Shown here piece by piece: positions 11,896 to 25,300 of a stretch of DNA of 64,000 bases. The stretch lies in NCBI GenBank assembly GCA_030737835.1, contig JAUJYN010000036.1:1054001-1118000 (forward strand). Reading direction: 5' to 3'. Numbering within the stretch: position 1 is the stretch's first letter; each line of letters starts with the position of its first letter. The notes beneath the pieces were generated by a model. That model did not search any database, was not told the origin of the DNA, and was given only the letters and a program-made list of their open reading frames with translations. Source of the stretch: Acorus gramineus (Eukaryota > Streptophyta > Magnoliopsida > Acorales > Acoraceae). The translations under genes were made by a program, and so were the position numbers.

Positions 11896-14800
11896 TGTCA
11901 CGCCCCAGGGCGGCCGTCCCCGGGACACGACAAGTGTATATAAAATATCAGAATCTACACAGGAGGTCAATAATATATCATACACAAACAACCAGAATGA
12001 CACACAGACAACAAAGAGGCTAACATGATATATACACCAAATGCGGAAGCAAAAGACTGAATCTGTAAATAAACATACTACAGACTTGATACTCAATCAT
12101 CTGTCCTGTGAGAGCCAATATACACACATACAACTGAATATATACAAACGCGTGCCAAGCACGGAAATAAAATACATACAGCCAAGAAGGGATGCTGATA
12201 GCCTCTGGCACTCGCGGAACGTAGCGCTGCTCCGCTACTGAAGGAAACCCTCGGAAAGCTCCTCCCGCTGCTCCGACTCCGGCTCAGTGGCAACTGGGGA
12301 AAAACATATGCGAGGGGTGAGCCACACGCTCAGTGAACAGCACAACCCATGCATCACAGACAATATTGACCACAATTCAGATCTTAATAATCCACAATCT
12401 CTTATTAACAACCACAAAATGGTAACAAATACTCAAACCAGTGGGTCGCTCAATCGCCAACCCACTACACCCTCACCCTCACCCTTCAATGGGTGACATA
12501 GGATTTTGGGACTGACTAGGCTGTTGGTCACCCTTGGTCCACCGATAGTCTCTCCTCCACTTCGTAGGCCGCTTGGCTATCACCCACAACTTCAGCACAG
12601 TCCGTCACAAATATCGGGAGGCACCTACTGATGGGAGCCCTCACCCACAACTTCAGCACAGTCCGTCACAAATATCGGGAGGCACCTATTGATGGGAACC
12701 CTTGGAAGGGACGGCCTTTCTAACGTTGGGGCAGCCTCTACCGGATCCAACGAAGGGGACAGAACAGCCTATCCATACGCATATGATCCACTCGGATCCG
12801 CCGACAATGCATCTCTACAATTCTAATGTCATGAATTCTTCAGAATTCCTCCAGGGCGCATAACCAAGATGTGGGGAAAATGTATAATAATAGCAAGGTT
12901 GGAATATCATTGGGGGAAAGATACTTGGGAGGGCAGCGTGAGTTCCCGATATAGGACGCCCCGACAACCAAACAAGGAACACGGAGTACCTTAGCCCGGG
13001 TATCACCGCTGTCATCGCGAGGCCCCTCCCCTATAATATTCACTAAGATGCTAATAATCATACAAGGGGGGTAAATCATTAATTATCAACTAGAGATATA
13101 ATATTATTGGGACAAGAACCTTGGGAGGGCAGCATGAGGTCCCGATACAGGACATCCCGACAACCAAACAAGGAACACGGAGTACCCTAACCCGGGTCTC
13201 AATGTCGACCTCGCAAGGCCCCTCCCTATAATATTACCTAAGGCATGCAATTAAACATATACTAGCATTTAACTTAATAAATAAACTAGTAGGACACATG
13301 CATAGGCCAAGGCTTCCTAGCATGAGGACAGGGGGGACATGATGCATGGCTCATACACATATCATAAGGGTGCAAGTCCCTAACATGCAAAGTCTAGGGT
13401 AGCATGCATTCTACATTTTAAAATCATGCTCGCATGAAATACACTTTACAACAGGTTAATATAAATCCATGGTGCCCCAGGAGAGGTCGGTATACGCCCA
13501 AATGCGTATAACGCCTCTCTACTGGGTTGGATTGTCCCACTCACCGAAAATCGGGTCGTCGCGCGACCGCCCGTCAAGATCTGCAAGACAGACATTTATA
13601 CGGTGAGTTAAATACACAAATACATCAAAATACTCAAAATACACCAAAAGAACCCAACACTAGGGCAAACGTACATACGACCCGTACGCACGCCAGCCCG
13701 AGCACCCCGACACACTCGCGAACCCACGACAACCACCCGCACGGCCACCCACCCCCCCGACGCGCCGCCGCGCCTCAGCCCGCGCACCTAGGCGCACCGC
13801 TGGGGCCCTGCCCGCACGCCTGGACCCGCAGCCGAGCCACCCGGTGCGCCGCGCGCCCACTGCGCCCCGTCGCAGCAGCCTGCGCGCACCCCGCACGCCC
13901 CGCGCGCACCACCAGCTCCGCCCCGCACGCACTCAGTGCGCACCACCAGCCTCTACCCGCGCGCACGCCTGTGCCTCTGCCCAGGGCCCCGCGCGCATGC
14001 TCCTCTGCAGTGCCCAGCGCTCAGCACCCTCGCCCAGCACCCGGTATCCGCGACCTAGCGCCCGACGCTCAGCGCCCAGCACCCGGGACCCTCACCCAGC
14101 GTCCACGCGCACGCCCGCGCAACACTCGCCCAGCGCGCCTGGCAGCACGCGCCCAGCGTGCCTGCCAGCCTGCCCGCGCTGCCTGCCTGCGCGCATCGCC
14201 GAGTGGCCCGAGCACCGCTCGCCTGCACGCCTGGGCACTGCCCGCCTGATGCCCGAGCGCCCCCTGCCAGCTGCCCGAGCATGGCCTGCCCAGCCGGCCC
14301 GCCCTGCTCGAACAGCCCGCAGCCATCCTACCCCGCACTAGCCCTACCCAGCGCGCCCAGCACGCCTGCAGCACCACCCGAGCGCACGCCGCGAGCACGC
14401 CTGCGCGCAAGCACTTGCGCGCCCGGCCACCTGGTGCCCCAGCCTGCTGCGCCCGCTGCCAACCCTCCCGGGACAGCCACCCAACCTGCCCGGCCTACAA
14501 ACCTCCCTGCCCGAGCTCCTCTACCACCCACCACCGGCCTCCCCAAGGCCTCCGACCACCACCCACAGCCTTCGACGGCCACCCACCGTCGCCGACCGCC
14601 TCCCAACCTCATATCCCACTCCTAACATACATCTATACAAGAAAAAGAGAGGAAAAAGAGGCTTACCAAGGGGAGGAAGGGAAGTCCGGTTGCTCTCCGC
14701 ACACCGAAACCTCTCCCAAAAGGCTTCCAACTCCCGGATCTCTCTCGGACTTCGAAATGGCCCAAATCAGGGAAGAAGAGAGGGGGGATGGAGGGGCCAA

Positions 14801-15252
14801 ACTTCTCGGAATCCGGATTTGAAAGCACCGGGGTGTAGATCGGGACCCGATCTACACTTCTTATGCTTTAGGTTTTTGGGTTTGAGGGGTCTGAGGGGCT
14901 CAAATGGGAGAAAAGGAGAGGGGAGAGAGAGAAAGCTTTGGTAGGGATGATGAATAGTGCCTAATGAAATATTAGATTTCATATATATAGACAAATCACT
15001 TAAAATACCCAGATACGCCCCGGAACTGTGAAATTTCAGAAACGTTATCGGAATTCGATGAAATTTTTGTGAGAGGCCTAAAATGGCACCAGGACACCAA
15101 ATATGCAGTTAGATTTCCAATCGGAGTTCTCTAACTCAGGACGATAGCTAACAGTCCAAAAATTAGCGGTTCCGATCGAAAACCGAAAAAACGAAAAACT
15201 GCCAGAACGCTCCAACGGTTACCAGCAGGCTAAAAGTGACACATATATAACA
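11896..15252 (-). repeat. Tek-1 5' LTR
   Basis: It is the partner of 5678-9045 and has the same ends. It keeps a TATA-like CTATATATAT (minus strand, 14990-14981) followed by CACTATTCATCATC (14959-14946), a likely start-site region also seen in Tek-4 and solo LTR A. The GC-rich tract spans about 13672-14620, with leader donor CTTGGTAAG near 14664 and acceptor CTTGCAG near 13582. Two copies of the 115-bp module lie near 12922-13030 and 13125-13230. Confidence 0.92.
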
Positions 15253-15917
15253 AGTATGGGCATGTATTTTTGGTAATGTGTATGGATGTATAGAATATGG
15301 CATGCCTTAGGTAGTATTATAATACTATTTCCACCATATTAATTGGAATATCCAGCATTATTAAATCTGGGCTAATAACGGGCACCTGCCTAATATTCCC
15401 TTGCGATAAGACTCGAGGGCGTGGTGTAATTGTTGCGCCCATGCTAATGGGGCAAAGCTCTGACCAACTTCATGAGATGATGATCTCTCTCGCCCTCTCC
15501 CTCTGCATGAACTGAGTAAGTAGATGCGATTTCCTACTCGACTCAGGTTCATTTGGAATATTGGCATGCACCTGTTAGTGCGCGAGATCGCGCTTGACCC
15601 TTCCCTTTTAAGTTGGTGATATCCAACGAATGCTTAAATTATGCCTTGTGTGCTTATATGATTAATGGCCATACCTTGTATGCATGTTGTTTATGATGTA
15701 AATCCACGTTAGGGGTTACCCTTATAATCAATTGTTAGATGATCGTGCATATGGTTCATGCACATAGCTATGATAGATTCTCCTGTTATATATACGCACA
15801 TGTTAAAACTAAATAGGCCTATCTAAAATAGGCGTGGGTACGACCCGTCGTTGGGATGTACCTCATTAGTTAGTGTGCGAGTGAAGTAATTGCCCCTGCG
15901 TCCGTGTGATGCACTTG

Positions 15918-18900
15918 TGTTATGCCTGTGTCATTTGGAGTGCTCGGATTGAAAAAAAATAGGCTACAAATTTTTTTCTCCTAGAAGTTATGTATTTCCA
16001 ATTTGGTATTTGGATTTGATTTTGTTAAAATCCAAGATGGAGAGATTTAAATATGATTTTATTATGAGATGCTCAGTTTTGAGTTATCTTTCATACAAAA
16101 GTGGAATTAGGTCAACTGGATTCATGTAGTAAAAGTTATGGGTATTTTTCCAAGTATACCCCGGGGAGAACAATTCTGACAACAGCCCTATTCAATGTTT
16201 AGCTCACAATTGCGGAATAGCTTGAGAGATTATTTGATCTTGGCATAAACATGAAAGTTGTAGATAATCTTCTTGGCTTTCCAGCGGACTTTGAATTGTG
16301 CAATTCGGAGCTATATTGAGGAAGTTATGGCTGTTCTAGTAAAGCATGTACAGAATTTCTAGTCAAGGACGAATAGGTCATTTCTATCCCTCTTTTAGAT
16401 ATTTATTTGCCCAAAATATCTCTCTCTCTCTCTCCCTCCCACTCCCCACGTCAGTTTCTTGGCTCTCTCTTCTCTCTTTCACACACACCCCCCATGTGTT
16501 TGTATTAATTCCCCAAAGAGAAGAGAAGGAGAAGGTGCAAGTGCAAGAAAAGTTTTGTGTAAGTGTTGTTGTAGTTGTTGATCTCCCCTCTCTCAAGCAC
16601 CTTTTCATGAACTCCCCCCCCCCCCCGATTTTCAGCCAAGAAGGAGGCTGAGGAGGCTGAAGAGGTGGTGGTGGTGGTGGTGGTGGTTGAGGTGGTCGTG
16701 GGCGCGTCGAGAGCCCCGCATCTCCCCCTTTCCGTTTCCCTCTTTTGGTAAGTCCTCTTCCCCTTCTTTTTGATTTTTAGGGCTATTGGGATGGTTGGGG
16801 AGGTCATGCATGCTAGGTAGATGAGTTAGAGTGTGTGTGGGGGGTTGGGGAGGGTTAAAAAGAGGTAAAGGTTGTCTGCGCGCGTGCGCGCGCAGGCGCG
16901 CTCGCAGAAGGGCGTTGGCAGGCGCAGGCAGGTGCGCAGACGCGCGCGGGCGCGTGCGTACGAGCCCGCGGGTGCACGCGGGCACTGGAGCGAGCGGGGG
17001 TGCGTGCGGACGCGCGCGGGGCAATGCGCCTGGGCGTGCGTCTGGGCGCGGGGCTGCGGGCCAGTGTGAGCACGCGTGCAGGGGCATGCGCGGGGATGCC
17101 CACGGTCTCGGGTAGGTGCTGGGGCACCCGGGCATGCGTGCGTACGCGCGTGCTCGCATGCGTGCGAGCCTGTATACGTGCATGTCTAAGTCTTCGGTAT
17201 TTCTAATGATTTCTAAGTGTTACCTTGCAGATCTCGTCGGATGGGATGTGCGAGGTCCCGGGTTGTATGGTGAGTGGTTCGATCCAATCCACCCCCCCCC
17301 CCACCCCTCTCAGGATGCACTCGACGCGCGTAGACGCGCGTCGCGGATCGATGGAGCCCCTTAAGCTATAATATATAGATATCTTGCATGCTAGGCTTAT
17401 ATACATGTATTGTATTCATGTATGAATGATTGTGTTGCATGAGCCCTTCTAGTATGGGCATGTATGTTGTAAATGTGTATGGATGTATAGAATATGGCAT
17501 GTCTTAGGTAGTATTGTAATACTACTCCCACCATATTAATGGGAATATACAGTATGATTAAGTCTGGGTTAATAACGGGTACCTGCCTGATATTCCCTTG
17601 CGATAAGACTCGAGGGCGTGGTGTAGCTGTTGCGCCCATGCTAATGGGGCAAAGCTATGACCAGCTTCATGTGATGATGATCTCTCTCGCCCTCCCCCTC
17701 TGAATGAACTGAGTAAGTAGAGGCGATTTCCTACTCGACTCAGGTTCGTTTGGAATATTGGCATGCACCTGTTAGTGCGCAAGATCGCGCTTGACCCTTT
17801 CTTTTAAGTTGGCGATATCCAACGGATATTAGAGTATATTTTGTATGTTTATGTGATTAATGACCATGTATGCATGTTGTATGATTTATTATGATGTAAA
17901 TATATGATTAGGGAGTGTCCCTATGATTAATTGATATGTGATCGTGCATATGGTTCATGCACCCAACTAAGATTAATTTCTCCTCTAAAATATATGCGCA
18001 TGTTAAAACTAATTAGGCCTATCTGAAATAGGCGTGGGTATGACCCGCTGTCGGGTTGTACCTTATTAGTTAGAGCGCTAGCGATGAAATCGCCCGTGCA
18101 TCCGAGCGATGCACTCGTTTGGAATTCAGGAGGATTCGTTATCTTAACGATTTGTTAAGCCGGTAGTTGGGGCGTGTCTGAGCGACGCAACGGTGTGGGA
18201 GTACAGTAGCTATTCGATATCTTGATAAGTGATTATCGAGAGTAGTTGTTTTCCATTGGGTTCGCTTTGCGAATATGGAATGTTTACTCCCAATGTCATT
18301 CGTGTTGAGGGGGCCCGGGTTGTAGCTGTCCTGACAGAGGGCTCCCATCCATAAGTATCACCGATGCATTCGGGAGTGTACTGATCGTGGGAGTATACCA
18401 GGTAGAGGCTACCCGGGAGACGGTTAACGAATGATATTGCAAAGTAGTTGTTTTCCATTGGGATCGCTTTGCGAACATGGAATGTTTACTCCCAATGTCG
18501 TCCGTGTTGAGGGGGCCCGGGTTGTAGCTGTCCTGACAGAGGGCTCCCATCCGTAGGTACCACCGATGCATTCGGGAGCATAATGATCGTGGGAGTATAC
18601 CAGGCAGAGGCTACCCGGGAGAGGGTTAACGAATGATGTTGCGAGCGTGGGATCGTTCTCCCCTTCGTTGGATCCGATGTAGGGACTCCCCGGTGATTAC
18701 AGCTGTCCTGACAGAGGGCTCCCATCCGTAGGTACCACCGACGCGTTCGGAAGCGTACTGATTGTGGGAGTATACCAGGTAGAGGCTACGCGGGGGAAAG
18801 GGCTACCGGTGGACCAAGGGTGTAGAGCAGTCTAAGTCTCTTCCAAAAGTCCTATGTCACCTCTAAGGGGGTGAGGGTGAGGATGAGGTGAAGACACATC

Positions 18901-19647
18901 GCCGTGTGACCCATTCGTTGTTCGTCCATTCCCATAGTTGTTGGGTCCGGTTGTGTATCGATGTTGAAAGACATCGTTGGGCGGTTAACTCGATGTAGAT
19001 GATCCAGTAGTGTTGTGTAGACCAGTAATCCCGGGTCTCCTCGACCAACGGTATGGTCTCTCCCCAAAAGTCCCAAGAGTCTCCCTCCGGGAGTGAGGGT
19101 GAGGGTGAGGTTGGTCGCGCTGCTGCGTGACCCTGTTATCCATGGGTTTCCACCCATGTTTTCCTTGAAAGGAAAGTGCTTATGTATTGAACTGTTGTAT
19201 GGTGATTGGTTTCCAGCCACTCACTGAGCTTGTAGCTCACCCCTCGCATACTGTTTCTTTTTAGGGGCAGTGTTGGGCGTGGAGTTGGAGCTTCCCTGTG
19301 GCGTGGTCTTATGGGCGTGGAGCGTTCTTCCGACGGGTGGCGAGTGCGAGGCTGTTAGTAGTCCTAGAGTCATTGTATGTATTGTAAATCGTGCATGTGG
19401 CACAGGTTGTATTTTCTTTGGTCTAGACTTGGCTCTCACAGGACAATGATTGTGTATTCGAGTCTGTAATAATGTTTTTGATTTACAGACATTGTTTATA
19501 TATTATGCTTCCGCTTTTCAGTCAGTTATCATTATCCTTGCTTTGCCACCTTGTGTATTGTTGTTGGAGTCTTTATTGACCTCAGGTATTGATAGCTGAT
19601 ATTTTATTATTGCCACGTCTCGGGGACGGCCGCCCTGGGGCGTGACA
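15918..19647 (+). repeat. Tek-2 5' LTR
   Basis: Runs from TGTTATGCC to GGGGCGTGACA. Features in order: pyrimidine-rich leader with CT repeats (about 16420-16480), donor TTTTGGTAAGT (GT at 16748), GC-rich tract rich in CGCG (about 16868-17190), acceptor CTTGCAG (ending 17230), second donor GTGAGT (17270), three tandem copies of a 'gggctcccat...taccaggtagagg' unit (about 18300-18800), GGGTGAGG repeats (18868-18882, 19084-19111), second acceptor TTTTTAG (ending 19264), and a 3' hairpin (19460-19490). Confidence 0.92.
18300..18800 (+). repeat. Tandem triplication inside the Tek-2 5' LTR
   Basis: Three diverged units, each holding 'agctgtcctgacagagggct', 'cccatccgtaggtaccaccga' (here or with a small change) and 'accaggtagaggctac', are spaced about 150-210 bp apart. 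The 3' LTR has the same arrangement at about 24870-25320, with small deletions. Confidence 0.8.
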
Positions 19648-19652
19648 AAAGT

Positions 19653-19664
19653 TGGTATCAGAGC
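19653..19664 (+). other. Tek-2 primer-binding site (initiator tRNA-Met)
   Basis: TGGTATCAGAGC lies 5 nt after the 5' LTR end and matches the other Tekay-type elements here. Confidence 0.92.
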
Positions 19665-19760
19665 CTGGTCCTGTCAGAGCCTAAGTCTAGTCGTATAGAT
19701 GATGAGTCGTAGGATTGCCATCCGAGTACTCTTGTTTTAGAAGTTATCTTAGGTTGCTGA

Positions 19761-22310
19761 CATGCCTCCTCGCATCCGTTGACGTGGACGTGACCCCTTG
19801 GACCCACCCTTAAGTTGTCGACTGGGTCGACTGGTTAGGGTCAGTTGTTGGATCCCTTGTTGTGGGATTAAGGCTTGGGTAGGAGATTCCAGCCAGTAAT
19901 ATGATAGTGATGAATTGGTTGCAATTTCTAAGGTATGTATTGCGTCTCGATAATGGAGCTCTTTCCCGTGCATCGGTATTGCTGGTAACCATTGAGTTCG
20001 CGTGCGGCGCCAGTTTCAAGTGTTGAGGATGTGGCGTATTGCTCATTAAGGGGTGATGTCTTCTTCTAGCCTTCCTACTCAGGATTAAGGGGCCTTGCAG
20101 GGTCAGCGTTGAGACCCGGGCTAGGGTACTCCGTGTTCCTTGTTTGGTTGTCGGGATATCCTATATCGGGACCTCATGGTGCCCTCCCAAGGTTTCTTTT
20201 CCCAGTCAAGGAATACCTTTGAAGCATCAAATTGATGGTGGATTTTTCCTCTCACTTGGAAGGTGCTGTAGCGAGTGGTAATGCGTACGATCGGGATTGG
20301 GTGCATCCTATTGCAGCTTGGTGGGCGATTGCTTGTGGACTGGGTTCCATAGTGGCATCTGGAGTCGCTTCAATATATCATTGTGCGTTGTAGCTGCCCG
20401 GTTGAGGCCAGAGCCCTGTGAGGTGCTCCCAGATACTATGCTTGTTGGTGCCCCCATATGGCAGAGATAGTAGGCTTGGGAGGCTACCAGGTAGAGGCCA
20501 CACCGGGAGAGTGCTACTGGATGATGTCGAGAGCGTGGACTCCCTGTGATGAATCTGCCCATGGAGTGCAGGATGCTGGAGTTCCAATGGTTATAGTTGA
20601 GCGACCTATCTCTGGTGGCATGTGAAGCACAGTTATGGATACTGTCGCGTTTTGCCCCACATTGGTCGCAAATAAGGAGACGCGATGCTAGCGTTCGTGA
20701 TGGGACTCAACCGCCCTATCAGATGGATGACATCGCATAGGCATTGTCGAGGTCCGACAACCCCTTATTGCGTGTCTTGTGGATTAAGTGCGGTTGAGCG
20801 GCTTACCAAGTGTGTAAGTGTCATCATGAGCGCCAGCCATGCTCGAGGAGCAGAATTTGGACTTAATTGTTCGAGGTGTTGTTTTGATCTCCCCGTGGAG
20901 GTTGAAGATCAATTACCTTTGCCGCGAATCGATGATCTGTTTGACCAGCTCTGGGAGCTAGTGTCTTCTGTTAGATCGATCTTTGCACCAGGGTACCACA
21001 AGTTGGAGATCCTGGAGTTAGACATCCTGTAGATGGCCTTCCGTGACCGTTTCGGGCACTACGAGTTTTAAGTACTACGGTCGGGGTTGACGAATGCGCC
21101 GGATGCCTTCGTGGATCTCAAAAGTTTATTGGGCTTTCGTGGACTACTTTGGAGTAGTCTTCATTGAGATTGATGTGGTGCGATGAAAAGGGCGATATTG
21201 GTGACCTTGTTTCCCTAGGTTGGCATGCCCTCAGGCAAAGTTCGAGAATCATCATTGAGTAGAAAGCGTCAGTCCATCGAGATTCCTCAGTGGACGTGGG
21301 AGTGGGTTATCAGGGATTGTTGCGGACTCGCTAATGTCACGTTCAGGTCACGACGCCGTCTAGGTGATCAATGACCGACTGACTAAGTCCGCGCTTCCCT
21401 CCCTATCCGACTGATTGAGTCTCTGGACGCCTTGACGTGGGTTTTCACCTTCGCGATTGTTCGTCTTCATGGCACTCCAGTCGGTGCTATTTTTGGTTGA
21501 GACGCGAGGGTTACTTTGAGGTTGTGGCGCAGCCTTGGCAGGCTTTGGCGCGAGCCTCCATTTAAGTATAGTGTTTCATCGCCGATGGACAGCCAGACAA
21601 AGAGGACGATTCAGACCATGGAGGACATGCTAAGTGCCTGCATGCTCGATGATGAGGGCAGTTGGGTGAGGCACCACCCATTTGTTGGGGTATACCTGCA
21701 AGACGACTGCCATTCGAGCACCCAGATGGATCTGTGAAAGGCACTCTACAGGCGCAGTTTTATACCTCCCTTGTGTTGGGACGGTTGAGGAGCGCCAGTT
21801 GGAGGGGCCATAAGTCAGTTGTTTGACATTGCGGTCGCCAGGTTGGTTCGTGTGTGCATCTGCACCTCCCAGAACCGATAGAAGGGCTACGCAGGTCATC
21901 GTCGCCAGGAGCTTACCTTTGGGTTTGGCAATCATATTTACAAGAAGGTGTCCTGGTTTAAGGGCACCCTTTGTTTCGACGTTTGGGGCAAGCTGAGTTG
22001 GCTCTTTAATGGGACCGTTTCTCGTCATTGAGTGGATTGGGGGGGTGGCTTATCATGTAGCCTTTCCCCCACAGCTGGCCCATGCCCACGACGTCGTCCT
22101 TGTCTCGTGGCCGAGGCGTTATGTCGACGATCCTGCTCGTGTCAGTCTGCTCGACCGCCTCATCCTCGAGCTGGATTTTTCGTTCGTGGAGCAATGGATC
22201 GAGGTCAGGGACCAGCATGAGAAGAGGCTCCACGCTAAGACCGCTCCGTTGATTATAGTGTGTTGGTAGCGCCAGTCTGGTGCAAAGACCACTTGGGAGC
22301 AAAAGGTCTA
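19761..22310 (+). pseudogene. Tek-2 interior: gag start, LTR-like filler and eroded pol
   Basis: A gag-like start (ATGCCTCCTCGC at 19761) meets a stop after six codons. The recurrent 115-bp module lies at about 20089-20205, in a context shared with the Tek-1 interior. RT traces follow: [13 protein letters not shown] is readable near 20920-20950, and the GTTGACGAATGCGCCGG segment lies at about 21086. RNase H is absent. Integrase and chromodomain traces fill about 21270-22310 (IEIPQW-like, then D/E-region pieces with many stops and shifts). No working product is possible. It resembles the Tek-1 interior in size and content. Confidence 0.75.
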
Positions 22311-22374
22311 TGCGTGATACTTGCTACATTCGGTCTTCCCTTTTGGATTTCCTTAAATTTCAAGGACTAAATTT

Positions 22375-22390
22375 CCTAAAGGGGGAAGAA
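22375..22390 (+). other. Tek-2 polypurine tract
   Basis: CCTAAAGGGGGAAGAA abuts the 3' LTR, the same type as in the related elements. Confidence 0.88.
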
Positions 22391-25300
22391 TGTTATGCCT
22401 GTGTCATTTGGAGCGCTCTTATTGGAAAAAAAATAGGCTACAATTTTTTTTCTCTTAGAAGTTACGTATTTCCGATTTGGTATTTGGATTTGATTTTGTT
22501 AAAATTCAAGATGGAGAGGTTTAAATATGATTTTATTATGAGATGCTCAGTTTTGAGTTAGCTTTCGTACAAAAGTTGAATTAGGTCAACTGGATTCATG
22601 TAGTAAAAGTTATGGGTATTTTTCCAAGTATACCCCGGGGATGAAAAATTCTGGCAGCAGCCCTGTTCAATGTTTAGCTCACATTTCGGAATAGCTGAAG
22701 AGATTATTTGATCTTGGCATAAACATGAAAGTTGTAGATAATCTTCTTGGCTTTCCAATTGACTTTGAATTGTGCAATTCGGAGCTATATTGAGGAAGTT
22801 ATGGCTGTTCTAGTGAAGCATGTACAGAATTTCTAGTCAAGGACGAATAGGTCATTTCTATCCCTCTTTTAGATATTTATGTGCCCAAAATATCTCTCTC
22901 CCTCTCTCCCTCCCACTCCCCACGTCAGTTTCTTGGCTCTCTCTTCTCTCTTTTCACCCCCTCCCCCCAAGTGTTTGTGTTAATGTCACAAAGAGAAGAG
23001 AAGGAGAAGGTGTAAGTGCAAGAAAAGTTTTGTGTAAGTGTTGTTGTAGTTGTTGATCTCCCCTCTCTCAAGCACCTTTTCATGAACTTCCCCCCCCCCT
23101 GATTTTCAGCCAAGAAGGAGGCTGAGGAGGCTAAAGAGGTGGTGGTGGTTGAGGTGGCCGTGGGCGCGTCGAGAGCCCCGCATCTCCCCCTTTCCGTTTC
23201 CCTCTTTTGGTAAGTCCTCTTCCCCTTCATTTTGATTTTTAGGGATATTGGGATGGTTATGGAGGTCATGCATGCTAGGTAGATGAGTTAGAGTTTGTGT
23301 GAGGGGTTGGGGAGGCTTAAAAAGGAGTAAGGGTTGGCTGGGCGCGCGTTTGGGGTTGTCTCCGCGCGTGCGCGCGCAGGCGCGCCCGTAGAAGGGCGCT
23401 GGCAGGCGCAGGCGAGCACGCAGGCGAGCACGCAGACGCGCGCTGGCGAGTGCGCGCAAGCGGCGGGTGCGCGCGGGCGCTGGCGCGAGCGGGGGTGCGC
23501 GCGAGGAGTGTGCGCGAGTGTGCGCGGGGGGCAGTGCGCCTGGGCGTGCGTCTGGGCGCGGACTGGGGACCAGTGCGCGCGTGCGTGCGCGTGCTGCGGC
23601 ATGCGCGGGGCTACCCAAGGTCTCAGGTAGGTGCTGGGGCACCCGAGCATGCGTGCGTACGCGCGTGCTCGCATGCGTGCGAGCCCGTATGCGTGCATGT
23701 CTAAGTCTTTGGTATTTCTAATGATTTCTAAGTGTTAAATTGTGATGTTACTCACCAAATTTGATGCCCCTACCTTGCAGATCTCGTCGGATGGGATGCG
23801 CGAGGTCTCGGGTTGTATGGTGAGTGGTTTGATCCAATCCCCCCCCCTCGGGATGCGCTCGAAGCGCGTCTACGCGCGTCGCACATCGATGGGGCCCCTT
23901 AAGCTATAATATGTAGATATCTTGCATGCTAGGCTTATATACATGTATTGTATTCATGTATGAATGATTGTGTTGCATGAGCCCCTCTAGTATGGGCATG
24001 TATGTTGTAAATGTGTATGGATGTATAGAATATGGCATGTCTTAGGTAGTATTGTAATACTACTCCCACCATATTAATGGGAATATACAGTATGATTAAG
24101 TCTGGGTTAATAACGGGTACCTGCCTGATATTCCCTTGCGATAAGACTCGAGGGCGTGGTGTAGCTGTTGCGCCCATGCTAATGGGGCAAAGCTATGACC
24201 AGCTTCATGAGATGATGATCTCTCTCGCCCTCCCCCTCTGAACGAACTGAGTAAGTATAGATGATTTCCTACTCGACTCAGGTTCGTTTGGAATATTGGC
24301 ATGCTCCTGTTAGTGCGCGAGATCGCGCTTGACCCTTTCTTTTAAGTTGGAGATATCCAACGGATATTGGAGTATATTTTGTATGTTTATGTGATTAATG
24401 ACCATGCATGCATGTTGTATGATTTATTATGATGTAAATATATGATTAGGGAGTGTCCCTATGATTAATTGATATGTGATCATGCATATGGTTCATGCAC
24501 CCAACTAAGAATAATTTCTCCTCTAAAATATATGCACATGTTAAAACTAATTAGCCCTATCTGAAATAGGCGTGGGTATGACCCGTTGTCGAGTTGTACC
24601 TTATTAGTTAGAGCGCTAGCGATGAAATCGCCCGTGCATCCGAGCGATGCCCTCGTTTGGAATTCAGGAGGATTCATTATCTTAACGATTTGTTAAGTCG
24701 GTAGTTGGGGTGTGCCACCCCCCTTTGTGTCTGAGCGACGCAACGGTGTAGGAGTACAGTAGTATTCTATATCTCGATAAGTGATTATCGAGAGTAGTTG
24801 TTTTCCATTGGGTTCGCTTTGCGAACATGGAATGTTTACTCCCAATGTCATCTGTGTTGAGAGGGCCCAGGTGTAGCTCTCCTGACAGAGGGCTCCCATC
24901 CGTAGGTACCACCGATGCATTCGGGAGCGTACTGATCATGGGAGTATACCAGGTAGAGGCTACCCGAGAGAGGGTTAACGAATGATATTGCAGAGTAGTT
25001 GTTTTCCATTGGGATCGCTTTGAATGTTTACTCCCAATGTCGTCCGTGTTGAGGTTGTAGCTGTCCTGAGAAAGGGCTCCCATCCGTAGGTACCACCGAT
25101 GCATTCGGGAGCGTACTGATTGTGGGAGTACACCAAGTAGAGGCTACCTGGGAGAGGGTTAACGAATGATGTTGCGAGCGTGGGATCGTTCTCCCCTTCG
25201 TTGGATCCGATGTAGGGACTCCCCGACGATTACAGCTGTCCTGACAAAGGGCTCCCATCTGTAGGTACCACCGACGCGTTCGGAAGTGTACTGATTGTGG

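Larger units (their letters stand above)
5678..15252 (-). mobile_element. Tek-1: deleted Tekay-type Ty3/Gypsy element inside solo LTR B
   Basis: This minus-strand element is bounded by perfect 5-bp target duplications AGTAT (5673-5677 and 15253-15257). It has two LTRs of 3368 and 3357 bp. The interior is only 2850 bp (9046-11895), against about 4.9 kb in Tek-3 and Tek-4. Gag is largely present, but protease, most of RT, RNase H and integrase are missing, so it could only have moved with proteins supplied in trans. It lies antisense to the LTR that hosts it. Confidence 0.92.

Noticed and set aside
16632..17183. Open frames over the CG-rich tract of Tek-2 LTRs (also 23106-23698)
   Set aside because: Same cause: low-complexity CGCG repeats open on both strands, with no conserved start.
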